From the NCBI RefSeq assembly GCF_027359355.1, contig NZ_CP114777.1, positions 248,001-312,000 of the forward strand: a DNA stretch of 64,000 nt. The letters run 5' to 3'. Numbering within the stretch: position 1 is the first letter of the stretch; each line of letters starts with the position of its first letter. Of the stretch, positions 8,727 through 17,217 are shown piece by piece. The position numbers were made by a program, and so were the translations under genes. The stretch is from Prochlorococcus marinus str. MIT 1214. GTDB taxonomy: Bacteria > Cyanobacteriota > Cyanobacteriia > PCC-6307 > Cyanobiaceae. The notes below the pieces were generated by a model. It did no database searches, was not told the origin of the DNA, and worked only from the letters and a program-made list of their open reading frames with translations.

Positions 8727-9500
8727 ATGTTAAATAATGATATTCTTTCTCAAATTAGTTTGGGATTTATATCACTTTTTTCTAATTTTATCTCTGCTTT
8801 ATCTGGAGGAGGTGCAGGTTTAATACAACTTCCAGCTCTTCTTTTTTTGGGATTGCCATTCTCAACAGCTTTGGCAACTCATAAAGTTGCTAGTGTTGCG
8901 CTTGGATTTGGCGCATCAATCCCTCACCTAAAGAAAAATAGATTACAAATAAAATTTGCTTTTTTGATATTAATTTCTGGTATCCCTGGTGTTTTATTAG
9001 GCGCCTATACGTCATCCATTTTACCTAATGATTTTTCTACTAGCATATTAGGGGTTTTGACTTTATTTCTTGGCTTTTATTCAATTAAGCAGAAACAACT
9101 TGGCAGCTCAACTCAAGAAATTGAAATTAATAAGTTAAGAAAAATTATTGGCTTATTAGGTCTTTTTATTATTGGGTTCTTAAATGGCTATCTTTCTTCT
9201 GGTACAGGACTATTTGTAACAATTTGGATGATAAAAATGTATAATTTATCTTTTTCTGTTGCGGTTGCTTATACCTTGATTTTTGTAGGTATTTTTTGGA
9301 ATGGAATTGGAGCACTTTCTTTAGGATTAACGGGAAATATTATTTGGAGCTATATCCCTGTTTTAATTTTAGGCTCTCTTATGGGTGGTTATTTTGGCGC
9401 TTATTTTTCAATAATTAAAGGTTCCAAATTTATTAAATTTGTTTTTGAATTAGTGTCTTTTGCTGTTGGCATTTCATTACTAATTAAAGCCTTTTTATGA
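8727..9500 (+). CDS. TauE/SafE-family sulfite/anion exporter-like permease
   Basis: Membrane protein of 257 residues with about eight hydrophobic helices. The N-terminal helix carries the family hallmark (SALSGGGAGLIQLPALLF), repeated in the second half (GFLNGYLSSGTGLFVTIWM), as expected for the internally duplicated TauE/SafE fold. Members export sulfite, sulfoacetate or other organic anions, but many are uncharacterised and the substrate is unknown here. It is monocistronic and convergent with gpgS. Confidence 0.82.
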   Translation: MLNNDILSQISLGFISLFSNFISALSGGGAGLIQLPALLFLGLPFSTALATHKVASVALGFGASIPHLKKNRLQIKFAFLILISGIPGVLLGAYTSSILPNDFSTSILGVLTLFLGFYSIKQKQLGSSTQEIEINKLRKIIGLLGLFIIGFLNGYLSSGTGLFVTIWMIKMYNLSFSVAVAYTLIFVGIFWNGIGALSLGLTGNIIWSYIPVLILGSLMGGYFGAYFSIIKGSKFIKFVFELVSFAVGISLLIKAFL

Positions 9501-9522
9501 GTATTTATTTCTTATAAGATTT

Positions 9523-10710
9523 TTATATGCATCCGGCCTTTTCTAAATCATCTTGCAATTTACTCTCACAGTCTAAAACCCTTGCCCAGCAAGGTAATTG
9601 CTGCTTTACAGGTGATTCAAGGAATTTATTGATTGCAGGTCTTAATAGTTTTCCAAAAGTATGAACTGCTAACTCTTCTTTATGTCGACTGTAGGGTAAT
9701 TGATTTACTGAGGAATCTAAACTAAATTGTTTTACCCTATCTTCCCCTGCTCTTCTATACAAAACCTCCAAATTTGCTAATTGAGAACTAGTAAGTGTTC
9801 TTGCTTCATGCTCCATTAATCCTCTCAGAACACTTGATAATATTTCTGTTGACATTTTTTGTAAGCCCTCACTAGCTTTTGAACCTATTTCTTTGTGCTT
9901 ATGGTCAAAAATCCCTAAATCAACTTGTGCGATTCTTGATATTCTTACATTTTTATAGACCTCTGAGAGAAGCCCTATCTCTAAGCCCCAATCGCATGGG
10001 ATTCTTAAATTCATTGCTAAGTCTGTAGTAAATGCAAACTCCCCAGCTAATGGATATCTAAAAGACTGTAGATATTGGAGGAATGGGACGTTCCCGATTA
10101 ATTGTTCCAAACTTGAGAGGAGTGGACCTACAAATAATCTTGTCGCTCTACCTTGTAGTGCATTTGTCTCAAGGGATAAACGGCTGTAAAAAGCTTTTAC
10201 GTATGAAATCCCATTTGACTTTTCGAGTAAGGGGCTCAGCATTCTCGATGGATAATTAGAGTTGAATGTTCTGATGTCAGCATCAAAAAGTGCTACGACT
10301 TCAGAGCTTTTTGTCGCAACACCAACTCCTTGCCATACTGCCCAACCTTTGCCAGGAACACCTAAAAGATCCAGACCGTTCTTTTCCTGGTTTTTTAGTA
10401 ATTCAATAACTCTTGGACTATTAGTCCATTGGACGTGAACTGGGAAGGGCATTTCTTTAAAGAAATCCCTTGCATTAGCTACCTCATCTTTATTACTTGC
10501 AGATAGGGCTATGACTAATTGGTTTAAATTTTTTAATTCTTTTAAAGTGCTTCTTATAAGTTTTAATGCTGGCCTACTGAACTCGTCGAATAGGCATGGA
10601 ATTAGTATTGATGTTGGCCGTTTTAATAGGTCTTTGTTTAATTGAGATACTGGATCTTTTGCTAGTCCGTACTCATGAATAGTTGTGATTAAACCCTGCT
10701 GAAAGTCCAT
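9523..10710 (-). CDS. gpgS: Glucosyl-3-phosphoglycerate synthase
   Basis: GT81-type retaining glycosyltransferase of 395 residues. It joins glucose from an NDP-glucose donor to 3-phosphoglycerate, giving glucosyl-3-phosphoglycerate, the precursor of the compatible solute glucosylglycerate. The GT-A motif is visible as ALFDADIRTF, with the metal-binding DAD at residues 143-145. A GKGWAVW loop and a long helical C-terminus also fit the family. It lies head-to-head with the phosphorylase, phosphatase and kinase genes, sharing a 72-base intergenic region, so the two arms are probably co-regulated. A mannosyl-3-phosphoglycerate synthase is the main alternative. Confidence 0.85.
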   Translation of the reverse strand: MDFQQGLITTIHEYGLAKDPVSQLNKDLLKRPTSILIPCLFDEFSRPALKLIRSTLKELKNLNQLVIALSASNKDEVANARDFFKEMPFPVHVQWTNSPRVIELLKNQEKNGLDLLGVPGKGWAVWQGVGVATKSSEVVALFDADIRTFNSNYPSRMLSPLLEKSNGISYVKAFYSRLSLETNALQGRATRLFVGPLLSSLEQLIGNVPFLQYLQSFRYPLAGEFAFTTDLAMNLRIPCDWGLEIGLLSEVYKNVRISRIAQVDLGIFDHKHKEIGSKASEGLQKMSTEILSSVLRGLMEHEARTLTSSQLANLEVLYRRAGEDRVKQFSLDSSVNQLPYSRHKEELAVHTFGKLLRPAINKFLESPVKQQLPCWARVLDCESKLQDDLEKAGCI

Positions 10711-10782
10711 TCAAGAAAAAAGTTTTACAGATTCAATGTGGGAGCTACGATGAGGTAGAGAAGATTGTTTTCCTTTTAAAGA

Positions 10783-12534
10783 GTGTCTGAGCTGGATAGT
10801 GAATTAGATGAGTTGAGATTGTCTCTCAGAGAAATTTATCCTGAGCATACTGAACAAGAAATCAATTCAGTGTGGTCTCAATTGTTGCAGATTCTAGATC
10901 CATTTCGTGTTGTTCAAGACACCCATGAATTAAATAATGAATCAATTTGGGATTCTTCAAGTGTAGTTTTGATTACTTACCCAGATTCAATTTATAGGAA
11001 AGATGAATCAACTTTAAAAACATTAACTGAATTCGTAAAAAATAGATTAAGAGGCCTTTCTTCAGTCATACATGTTTTACCATTTCTTCCTTCTACAAGT
11101 GATGGAGGATTTGCTGTCTCTAATCATGAAAAAATTGAAGATACATTTGGAAATTGGAATGATTTAAAGGATTTATCAAGTAACCATAAAATAATGGCAG
11201 ATCTTGTTTTAAATCATGTCTCTTCTTCTCATCCATGGGTTCATCAATTTATAAAATCAGAGGACCCTGGCTCGTCGTACATTGTTGCGCCTTCTGAGAC
11301 TCATATTTGGGAGCAAGTGATAAGGCCTAGAAATTCATCTCTTTTCACTCAAATCAATACAGACAAGGGCTTTAGGAATGTTTGGACAACTTTTGGGCCA
11401 GATCAGATTGATGTTGAGTGGAGAAATCCATATGTTTTTTTAGAATTTTTGAAATTATTGGTTAGATATGTAACTAATGGAGCTGAATGGATTCGACTTG
11501 ATGCAATTGCATTTATTTGGAAGGAGCCATATACGACGTGTTTGCATTTGGAGCCAGTTCATTTAATAGTCAAGCTTTTAAATAAATGCTTGAAGATTAT
11601 TAAGCCAACCGCTGTATTAATTACCGAGACAAATGTTCCTGAGAAGGAAAATCTTTCTTATTTGATCGAAGGTAATGAAGCAAATCTCGCTTATAACTTT
11701 ACTCTACCTCCTTTATTATTAGAGGCTATTTATACAGGTAAAACAGATTTACTGAATGATTGGTTATCTAATTGGAATGAGTTGCCAAAACATACATCTC
11801 TGCTTAATTTCACTTCTTCACACGATGGCATTGGGTTAAGAGCATTAGAAGGAATTATGGACGAGAAGAGAGTCCATAATCTCTTGGTAGAATCAGAGAA
11901 GCGAGGAGGATTAGTTAGTCATCGCCGCCTGTCGAATGGAGAAGACCAGCCATATGAATTAAACATTAGTTGGTGGAGTGCTATGACTCATAATGGATCT
12001 GATATTACTTTATTTCAATTTGAACGTTTTTTGCTCAGTCAGTTATTCACTTTATCTTTGAAAGGAGTTCCAGCTTTTTACCTTCCATCTATTTTAGCAT
12101 CGCCTAATGATCTTGATTCTTTTAGAAAAACAGGGCAAAGAAGAGATTTAAATCGAGAGAAATTTGAGGCTAATAAATTACTTGAGGAACTTAAGAAATT
12201 TGATTCTCCATCCAGTAAAAATATTTCATATCTTACTCATATAGTTAAAGTTAGATCACGACTTAAAGCTTTTCATCCGGAGGAGAGTATGAAATGTATA
12301 TCAACTAATATTGATAATTGTGTAATTATTCAAAGAGGTTTAGATGAAGAAAGTGTTTATGTCTTTTGTAATATGTCTAGCAAATGTATAAATATTTCTA
12401 CATTAAACGAACTTGATTTTTCTGAATTTTCTTCGAATAAACGTTTGATGGATAATATTACAGGCTCCTATTTTAATACTGATACATTTAAGCTTAATCC
12501 ATATCAAGTGGTTTGGTTCTCTTTAGTTGAATAG
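10783..12534 (+). CDS. GH13_18 glycoside phosphorylase, probable glucosylglycerate phosphorylase
   Basis: Sucrose-phosphorylase-like alpha-amylase-fold enzyme of 583 residues with a GTG start. The catalytic residues are visible: nucleophile Asp240 (WIRLDAIAF), acid/base Glu282 (LITETNV) and transition-state Asp348 (SSHDGIGLRAL). Sucrose phosphorylase and glucosylglycerate phosphorylase belong to the same subfamily. Because its neighbours make glucosylglycerate and phosphorylate glycerate, cleavage of glucosylglycerate to glucose-1-phosphate and glycerate is the likelier reaction. That choice rests on context, not on a residue I can verify. It overlaps or abuts the next gene, indicating an operon. 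Confidence 0.82.
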   Translation: MSELDSELDELRLSLREIYPEHTEQEINSVWSQLLQILDPFRVVQDTHELNNESIWDSSSVVLITYPDSIYRKDESTLKTLTEFVKNRLRGLSSVIHVLPFLPSTSDGGFAVSNHEKIEDTFGNWNDLKDLSSNHKIMADLVLNHVSSSHPWVHQFIKSEDPGSSYIVAPSETHIWEQVIRPRNSSLFTQINTDKGFRNVWTTFGPDQIDVEWRNPYVFLEFLKLLVRYVTNGAEWIRLDAIAFIWKEPYTTCLHLEPVHLIVKLLNKCLKIIKPTAVLITETNVPEKENLSYLIEGNEANLAYNFTLPPLLLEAIYTGKTDLLNDWLSNWNELPKHTSLLNFTSSHDGIGLRALEGIMDEKRVHNLLVESEKRGGLVSHRRLSNGEDQPYELNISWWSAMTHNGSDITLFQFERFLLSQLFTLSLKGVPAFYLPSILASPNDLDSFRKTGQRRDLNREKFEANKLLEELKKFDSPSSKNISYLTHIVKVRSRLKAFHPEESMKCISTNIDNCVIIQRGLDEESVYVFCNMSSKCINISTLNELDFSEFSSNKRLMDNITGSYFNTDTFKLNPYQVVWFSLVE

Positions 12535-12538
12535 TCCC

Positions 12539-13345
12539 ATGAAAAATAACTCTAAATATTGGATAGTTACAGATCTTGATGGAACATTAATGGACGATAG
12601 TTACGATATTTCTCCTGCAAAGAAAACATTGAATATGTTATCAGGAATGGCTATTCCTGTAATACCTTGTACAAGTAAAACAGCTTCTGAGGTTAGATAT
12701 TTTAGAGATGAGAATGGATTAACAGATCCTTTTATTGTCGAGAATGGTGCGGCTATTTATGGGAACAATTTAAATAATTCTTCTGAGTGGGAATTGATCT
12801 TAGGTAAAAGTTATAAGGAATTGAGAATTACATTAATGAATATATCTAAAGAAGTTGGCTACCATTTAATTCCTTTGAATGATTTAAGTAAAAATCAAAT
12901 ATTTAGACTTACTGGTTTATCAGATCAAGGTATTATTAGAGCCTTAGATAGACAGTGGAGTGTTCCGTTCTTAAATCCTCCTGATGAAATCTTTGAAAAA
13001 GTAAAGCTTATTTGTGATTCTTATAATGTTCATGTTTTCAAGGGGAATCGGATGAGTCATTTACTCTCTAGTGAAAGTCATAAAGGACAAGCTGTTAATA
13101 AATTAAAGGTATATCTACAGAACAAAGATGTAAAGATTATTGCACTTGGCGATTCTCAAAATGATCTTCCTTTACTTGAATATGCAGATATATCTATTGT
13201 TATTCCTGGTAAGAATGGTCCAAATAAGTATCTACAGGACGGCATTGACAAAGGTTCTTTTAGATTAGCGAATGCGCCTCATGCAGAGGGGTGGTCAAAT
13301 AGTGTTGAAGATGTTATTAAAAGCTTTGAGAATTATGCTAAATAA
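12539..13345 (+). CDS. gpgP: Mannosyl/glucosyl-3-phosphoglycerate phosphatase (HAD family)
   Basis: HAD hydrolase of the MPGP subfamily, about 268 residues. Motif I is VTDLDGTLMDD with the nucleophile Asp. The CTSKTASEV and PFIVENGAAIY motifs are characteristic of mannosyl-3-phosphoglycerate phosphatases, and motif IV is ALGDSQNDLPLL. It would remove phosphate from glucosyl-3-phosphoglycerate made by the divergent synthase, releasing glucosylglycerate. The frame is open to a TTG at 12527 inside the upstream gene; ATG at 12539 fits the domain start better. It overlaps the following gene by 11 bases. Confidence 0.83.
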   Translation: MKNNSKYWIVTDLDGTLMDDSYDISPAKKTLNMLSGMAIPVIPCTSKTASEVRYFRDENGLTDPFIVENGAAIYGNNLNNSSEWELILGKSYKELRITLMNISKEVGYHLIPLNDLSKNQIFRLTGLSDQGIIRALDRQWSVPFLNPPDEIFEKVKLICDSYNVHVFKGNRMSHLLSSESHKGQAVNKLKVYLQNKDVKIIALGDSQNDLPLLEYADISIVIPGKNGPNKYLQDGIDKGSFRLANAPHAEGWSNSVEDVIKSFENYAK

Positions 13346-14339
13346 GCATTATGATATAAGCGATATTTTTCCAAAGGATATAAGGAATGATTTCCTTTTT
13401 CCTCTTGATACATATCGCTTATTTCTTGAAGGTTTATCGATTAACCCCTCACTTTTTTTTCATAAATGGTCTGATATTAATAGGCAATCAAATATTGATA
13501 AATATTGGAAACCAAATACAAAATCAGATTGGAAATGGTCATTAACATTTCCATTTTTTTCTGTCTTAGAAAATTATATTAATTGTATCAATAATCCAAT
13601 AATAATAGGCTTTTCAGGCCTACCTGGTTCTGGTAAGTCTACTTTAGGATTTTGGATTGATAGTGTTGCAAAAGAATTATCTTTAGATATTAAAGTTATA
13701 TCTTTGGATGATTTTTATTTGCCTGGACAAGAAATGGATATTGCTATTAATGGTAATCCATGGAATGTTCCTAGAGGCTTCCCTGGAAGTCATTCTTTAG
13801 ATTTATTGCATCAATCACTAGACACCTTTTTAAATACTGGTGTTTTATGTAGCCCTACTTTTGATAAATCTTTAAGAGATGGGAGAGGAGATAGGTCCGG
13901 GTGGTGTGAATTAAAAACTAGAGTTTTAATTTTGGAGGGATGGTTTGTAGGCTGCGAACCAGTTTCAGATTTATTAAAAATTGATGAATTGGCTGAGGAC
14001 GAATTTAACTTATCATTGACTCAGAGTGAAAAAGACTATCGTATTCTGATTCAAGAATCACTGCGTGAATATAGTAAAATATGGAAAAAATTTGAAAAGA
14101 TTTGGCATCTTAAATCTTCTCAATTTAATAATACAATTTTATGGAAATCGCAGCAAGAAGATGAAATGATTAAATCAAAAGGATCAGGTTTGAAAGGCAA
14201 TAATTTAACAGATTTTATACGCATGATACAAACTTCGATTCCGCAGAATTCTTTATCCTATATTAATTCAGATACCACTGTTGAAATCAATCAAAACCGT
14301 AGGATATATAAATTAATGACTAATGACTACCATTTTTAA
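13335..14339 (+). CDS. glyK: D-glycerate 3-kinase-like P-loop kinase
   Basis: P-loop kinase of about 334 residues. Walker A is GFSGLPGSGKSTLGF, followed by SLDDFYLPG and a VLILEGWFVG strand, the layout of plant and cyanobacterial D-glycerate 3-kinases of the phosphoribulokinase/uridine kinase superfamily. It phosphorylates glycerate to 3-phosphoglycerate, the last step of photorespiration and here also the fate of glycerate released from glucosylglycerate. The frame runs back to 13272, but ATG at 13335 gives a short overlap with gpgP and a sensible N-terminus. A weak A/T hairpin followed by T-rich DNA lies at 14364-14390. Confidence 0.82.
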   Translation: MLNKHYDISDIFPKDIRNDFLFPLDTYRLFLEGLSINPSLFFHKWSDINRQSNIDKYWKPNTKSDWKWSLTFPFFSVLENYINCINNPIIIGFSGLPGSGKSTLGFWIDSVAKELSLDIKVISLDDFYLPGQEMDIAINGNPWNVPRGFPGSHSLDLLHQSLDTFLNTGVLCSPTFDKSLRDGRGDRSGWCELKTRVLILEGWFVGCEPVSDLLKIDELAEDEFNLSLTQSEKDYRILIQESLREYSKIWKKFEKIWHLKSSQFNNTILWKSQQEDEMIKSKGSGLKGNNLTDFIRMIQTSIPQNSLSYINSDTTVEINQNRRIYKLMTNDYHF

Positions 14340-14474
14340 TACTCTTAGATTGTATTAAATATTATAGATTATATGATCTATTGTTTGTTTGTTTTATCTT
14401 TTGTTAAACTTTTATCTTTTATTCTTTTTATACACTATCATTAAAAACTATAAAAACTTACTCATGCCTATAAA

Positions 14475-14852
14475 ATGGCTTCTTATGTTTATTTGATTCA
14501 AAATGGTGATTTATTCAATATTGGTATTACTAACAACCTTGAAAGAACAAGAATTGATTTAAGACCTGGTGAATTGGTTGCTTTTTTAATTACTGAAAAG
14601 CCAGAACCATTAATTAAGAACCTTAGGAAAATATATATAGATAACAGATTACCTGGCTCAGACTATTATCGACTTGCGAATTCTCAGGTTAAGGAATGCA
14701 GGTCTTTCCTAGAGGGAGATGGATCGAAAAATTATTTCCAACCTTTTCTCAAGGGTCCAAGCTTAATGATATTCTTTTTGTTTGCCTGGTTTATAGTAAC
14801 TTATATTATTATTGAGCTTGCTGTAAATCCTGTACTAAATCGGTTTAGTTAA
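14475..14852 (+). CDS. GIY-YIG-like (Mug113/T5orf172 type) domain with C-terminal membrane anchor
   Basis: Residues 4-80 resemble the T5orf172/Mug113 branch of the GIY-YIG fold: YVYLIQNG, then FNIGITNNLERTR with the conserved Arg, then LPGSDYYRL in place of the usual GxEWFxL. A hydrophobic segment (MIFFLFAWFIVTYIIIELA) near residue 100 would tether it to a membrane. That is unusual for a nuclease fold. The catalytic Glu is not obvious, so nuclease activity is uncertain. ATG start at 14475. Confidence 0.65.
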   Translation: MASYVYLIQNGDLFNIGITNNLERTRIDLRPGELVAFLITEKPEPLIKNLRKIYIDNRLPGSDYYRLANSQVKECRSFLEGDGSKNYFQPFLKGPSLMIFFLFAWFIVTYIIIELAVNPVLNRFS

Positions 14853-14940
14853 CTCTTTGTTTTTGGTTTAATAGATTAATTATTAATAAAGAATGTTTGT
14901 GTCACTATTTTGATTTCCTTGTTAGATTGTATCCATAGAA

Positions 14941-15090
14941 TTGAATTTAAGTAATTTGAATTTATCAAATTTTTTGATTTTTGTAGCATTACCTTTTGTT
15001 ATCTCGGCTGTTTTTTTTGGCACTAAGAATGGATACTACAATAGTGATGACTATGAAGGAGATGGCTGCGCTCATGACGTACAGCGATGA
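14941..15090 (+). CDS. Putative small membrane peptide (49 aa)
   Basis: ORF with TTG start: one hydrophobic helix (NFLIFVALPFVISAVFF) and a short acidic tail (YNSDDYEGDGCAHD) ending in TGA. It resembles single-span picocyanobacterial peptides, but the family is not recognised. It is followed by a convergent secreted-protein gene. Confidence 0.45.
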   Translation: MNLSNLNLSNFLIFVALPFVISAVFFGTKNGYYNSDDYEGDGCAHDVQR

Positions 15091-15131
15091 TTTTTCTCTA
15101 TCTGATATTTTAAGTGACGTATGATTATCTT

Positions 15132-15413
15132 TTAATCACTTCGATTTTTAATGCATGTCCATTTGCTATCAAATTGCCAGACAGGTTTGTAGATATCATT
15201 CTCAATTTTTCTTCCAGCCTCCTTACACATCTTTTCGGAACCAAAAGGTATTGCAAATAATGATGGACTGGTGATACCGCTTACTTGTGGTTTCCCTCCA
15301 GGACCTTGTCTATAGCTACCAATTACTAACCAGTAATCTGCTTTGGCCTTTGTTTGGAATCCGCCTAAGGAAGCCAATGCAAGAATTAATGAGAATATAA
15401 TTTTTTTTCTCAT
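15132..15413 (-). CDS. Secreted hypothetical protein (93 aa)
   Basis: Clear Sec signal peptide (MRKKIIFSLILALASLGGF, probable cleavage after AKA near residue 25). The mature part of about 68 residues has two Cys (KMCKEAG and WTCIK) that could form a disulfide. Periplasmic or lumenal location is inferred. Family not recognised. ATG start; divergent from uppP. Confidence 0.65.
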   Translation of the reverse strand: MRKKIIFSLILALASLGGFQTKAKADYWLVIGSYRQGPGGKPQVSGITSPSLFAIPFGSEKMCKEAGRKIENDIYKPVWQFDSKWTCIKNRSD

Positions 15414-15500
15414 GATTTATTTTTATTTATGAAATCATATCTATACTAATTGAAAATTTATAGAAATTTATTGGGCTTGTGTTTTTATTATTTTTTAAAT

Positions 15501-16340
15501 ATGTCTGAAGAAATTATTCCGTTTATATTTATTTGCATTAAATCTTTTTTCTTAGGCATAGTCCAAGGTTTTACTGAGTTTCTTCCAATTAGTAGTACAG
15601 CTCATTTGATAGTAATACCTCATATTTTTGGATGGAATGATCCTGGGGTGTCTTTTTCTGCTTCTATACAATTAGGTAGCGCAGTAGCTATTATTTATTA
15701 TTTTCGAAATCAACTTAGTTTAATTGTTGGTTCTTTTTTTTCAATTTTTAAACATCATAATGTTTTCAAAGATCATAATACAAGACTATCTACATACATC
15801 TTTATAGCTAGTATACCAATATTTGTTTTTGGTTCACTTATTAAATTATATTGGCCGAATTACGCTGATTCGAATTTCAGAAGTTTATTTTCCATAGCTA
15901 TAATCTCTATTATTATGGCACTATTGCTAGCTCTTTCGGAAATCTATGGCAATAGAAAAAAGTTATTTAAGGACATTAATATTAGGGATGTTATACTGTT
16001 AGGCCTTGCACAAGCTTTAGCTATATTTCCTGGGGTTTCAAGATCTGGTATTACTATGTCATCAGCATTGTTTTCAGGTATCGAAAGAAAGACAGCAGCT
16101 AGACTTTCTTTTCTAGTTGGTATTCCGGCTATTTCAATTTCAGGACTTGTCGAATTAATTACAATATTTAGAACGTTATCTTTAATCGATATTCTACCTA
16201 CAATCATTGGGATTATATCATCTTTCTTTTCTTCAATATTTGCTATTGATTTTTTTCTAAAGTTCTTAGCTAAAAATAATACTTTTGTTTTCGTGTATTA
16301 TCGTTTAGCTTTTGGTGTTTTTATATTGTCGGCTTTATAA
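15501..16340 (+). CDS. uppP: Undecaprenyl-diphosphatase
   Basis: Integral membrane phosphatase (BacA/UppP) that recycles undecaprenyl pyrophosphate for peptidoglycan and other envelope polymers. It has the diagnostic motifs QGFTEFLPISSTAHL near the N-terminus and FPGVSRSGITMS in the second half, with about eight membrane helices. The frame is open from a TTG at 15450, but ATG at 15501 gives the normal N-terminus (MSEEIIPFIF). Length of about 279 residues is typical. Confidence 0.92.
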   Translation: MSEEIIPFIFICIKSFFLGIVQGFTEFLPISSTAHLIVIPHIFGWNDPGVSFSASIQLGSAVAIIYYFRNQLSLIVGSFFSIFKHHNVFKDHNTRLSTYIFIASIPIFVFGSLIKLYWPNYADSNFRSLFSIAIISIIMALLLALSEIYGNRKKLFKDINIRDVILLGLAQALAIFPGVSRSGITMSSALFSGIERKTAARLSFLVGIPAISISGLVELITIFRTLSLIDILPTIIGIISSFFSSIFAIDFFLKFLAKNNTFVFVYYRLAFGVFILSAL

Positions 16341-16397
16341 ATATAAGTTTCCTATATTCGTTGGTTTATTATTGATTTATGATATGTATTTGCTTTG

Positions 16398-16556
16398 ATG
16401 AGATTTTTATTTACTTTATTCATTGTTTCTTTTGGTGAAATTGACATCCCACCAGCTCTCTTTGCGTTAATTATTTTTTTAACTCTTTTTGTTTTTTTGG
16501 CAGTTCTGATTAGTACAGCGAAATTAATTCAATCTTTAGTCCACGACTCAGATTAG
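16398..16556 (+). CDS. Putative small membrane peptide (52 aa)
   Basis: ATG-initiated ORF with a short N-terminal hydrophobic part (MRFLFTLFIVSFGEIDIPP) and a longer membrane helix (LFALIIFLTLFVFLAVLI), ending in a polar tail (KLIQSLVHDSD). It lies between uppP and the tRNA gene. Family not recognised. Confidence 0.45.
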   Translation: MRFLFTLFIVSFGEIDIPPALFALIIFLTLFVFLAVLISTAKLIQSLVHDSD

Positions 16557-16573
16557 TAATACATTCGATTTTA

Positions 16574-16647
16574 TCGGAACGGCGGGATTTGAACCCACGA
16601 CCCCCACTACCCCAAAGTGGTGCGCTACCAAGCTGCGCTACGTCCCG
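16574..16647 (-). tRNA. tRNA-Pro (anticodon GGG)
   Basis: On the minus strand the sequence folds as a cloverleaf. The acceptor arm CGGGACG pairs with CGTTCCG (one G-T pair) plus discriminator A. The anticodon stem is CCACT/AGTGG with loop TTGGGGT, giving anticodon GGG. The T-arm contains GGTTCAAATCC. CCA is not encoded. It reads proline codons CCC and CCU. Confidence 0.95.
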
Positions 16648-16655
16648 TTTTTAAA

Positions 16656-17012
16656 TTATAATAAGGTCTTGCGGATATTTTGAATTTTTGATGATTTCCA
16701 TTTAATTCTTTTCTTTGATTTCTTAATTATTCGTCTAATGAGTGAATTCCTATTCTCATTAGAATATCCATGAATAGATAGTCTTTTAGCCATTAATCTT
16801 AACTCATAGATATTCATCTTTGAGAGTTTTAATTCAGCATCTTCTTCCCATGCATCTCCCTCATCCGGTAAAATAGATTTATGTTGCGATACTTCGATTG
16901 AATAGATTAACTCGGCAAAGTATTCAGGAATAATTACAATTAAAATTGCAAGAATATTGTATAAGTTTATCCTGGCTCTTTCTATGTTTTTTTCTAATTT
17001 ATTATTTTTCAT
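16656..17012 (-). CDS. Hypothetical protein with one membrane segment and a Rho-N/SAP-like helical end
   Basis: 118 residues. An N-terminal basic stretch is followed by a hydrophobic helix (LYNILAILIVIIPEYFAELI), an acidic linker (DEGDAWEEDAEL) and a C-terminal helix-extended-helix pattern (LSKMNIYELRLMAKRLSIHG, then NRNSLIRRI). That pattern resembles the Rho N-terminal or SAP-type fold. The tail is very basic. The resemblance is by eye only. It lies 8 bases from the tRNA-Pro gene on the same strand. Confidence 0.6.
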   Translation of the reverse strand: MKNNKLEKNIERARINLYNILAILIVIIPEYFAELIYSIEVSQHKSILPDEGDAWEEDAELKLSKMNIYELRLMAKRLSIHGYSNENRNSLIRRIIKKSKKRIKWKSSKIQNIRKTLL

Positions 17013-17052
17013 ATTTTAAAAGAAATATAATCCAAGTAATATATATTTCTCT

Positions 17053-17217
17053 TCAGCTTGGATAAGTATATTCAGTATTTAACGAGCTATCCATCCATTG
17101 AATTGTTTTTTCTTGTTCAATCTTCTCAGATTTGAAACTAAATGCTAAAAAGAATACTAACAACAACGTAGCTAATATTATAAGCAAAACTATTCTATCT
17201 GGTAATTGATCATTCAT
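17053..17217 (-). CDS. Small membrane peptide coupled to msrA (54 aa)
   Basis: The ATG overlaps the msrA stop codon as TAATG, a strong sign of translational coupling. It encodes one hydrophobic helix (RIVLLIILATLLLVFFLAF) and a polar tail of about 25 residues (KSEKIEQEKTIQWMDSS). Family not recognised. The coupling makes it more likely real than most ORFs of this size. Confidence 0.6.
   Translation of the reverse strand: MNDQLPDRIVLLIILATLLLVFFLAFSFKSEKIEQEKTIQWMDSSLNTEYTYPS

Noticed and set aside
14364-14381. ATAGAT/ATCTAT hairpin after glyK as a strong terminator
   Set aside because: Only A/T-rich 6-base arms; the following T-rich run is broken by Gs. Noted as weak only.
16574-17012. Integration site or island boundary at the tRNA-Pro gene
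   Set aside because: No integrase, no direct repeat of the tRNA 3' end and no change in coding style nearby.
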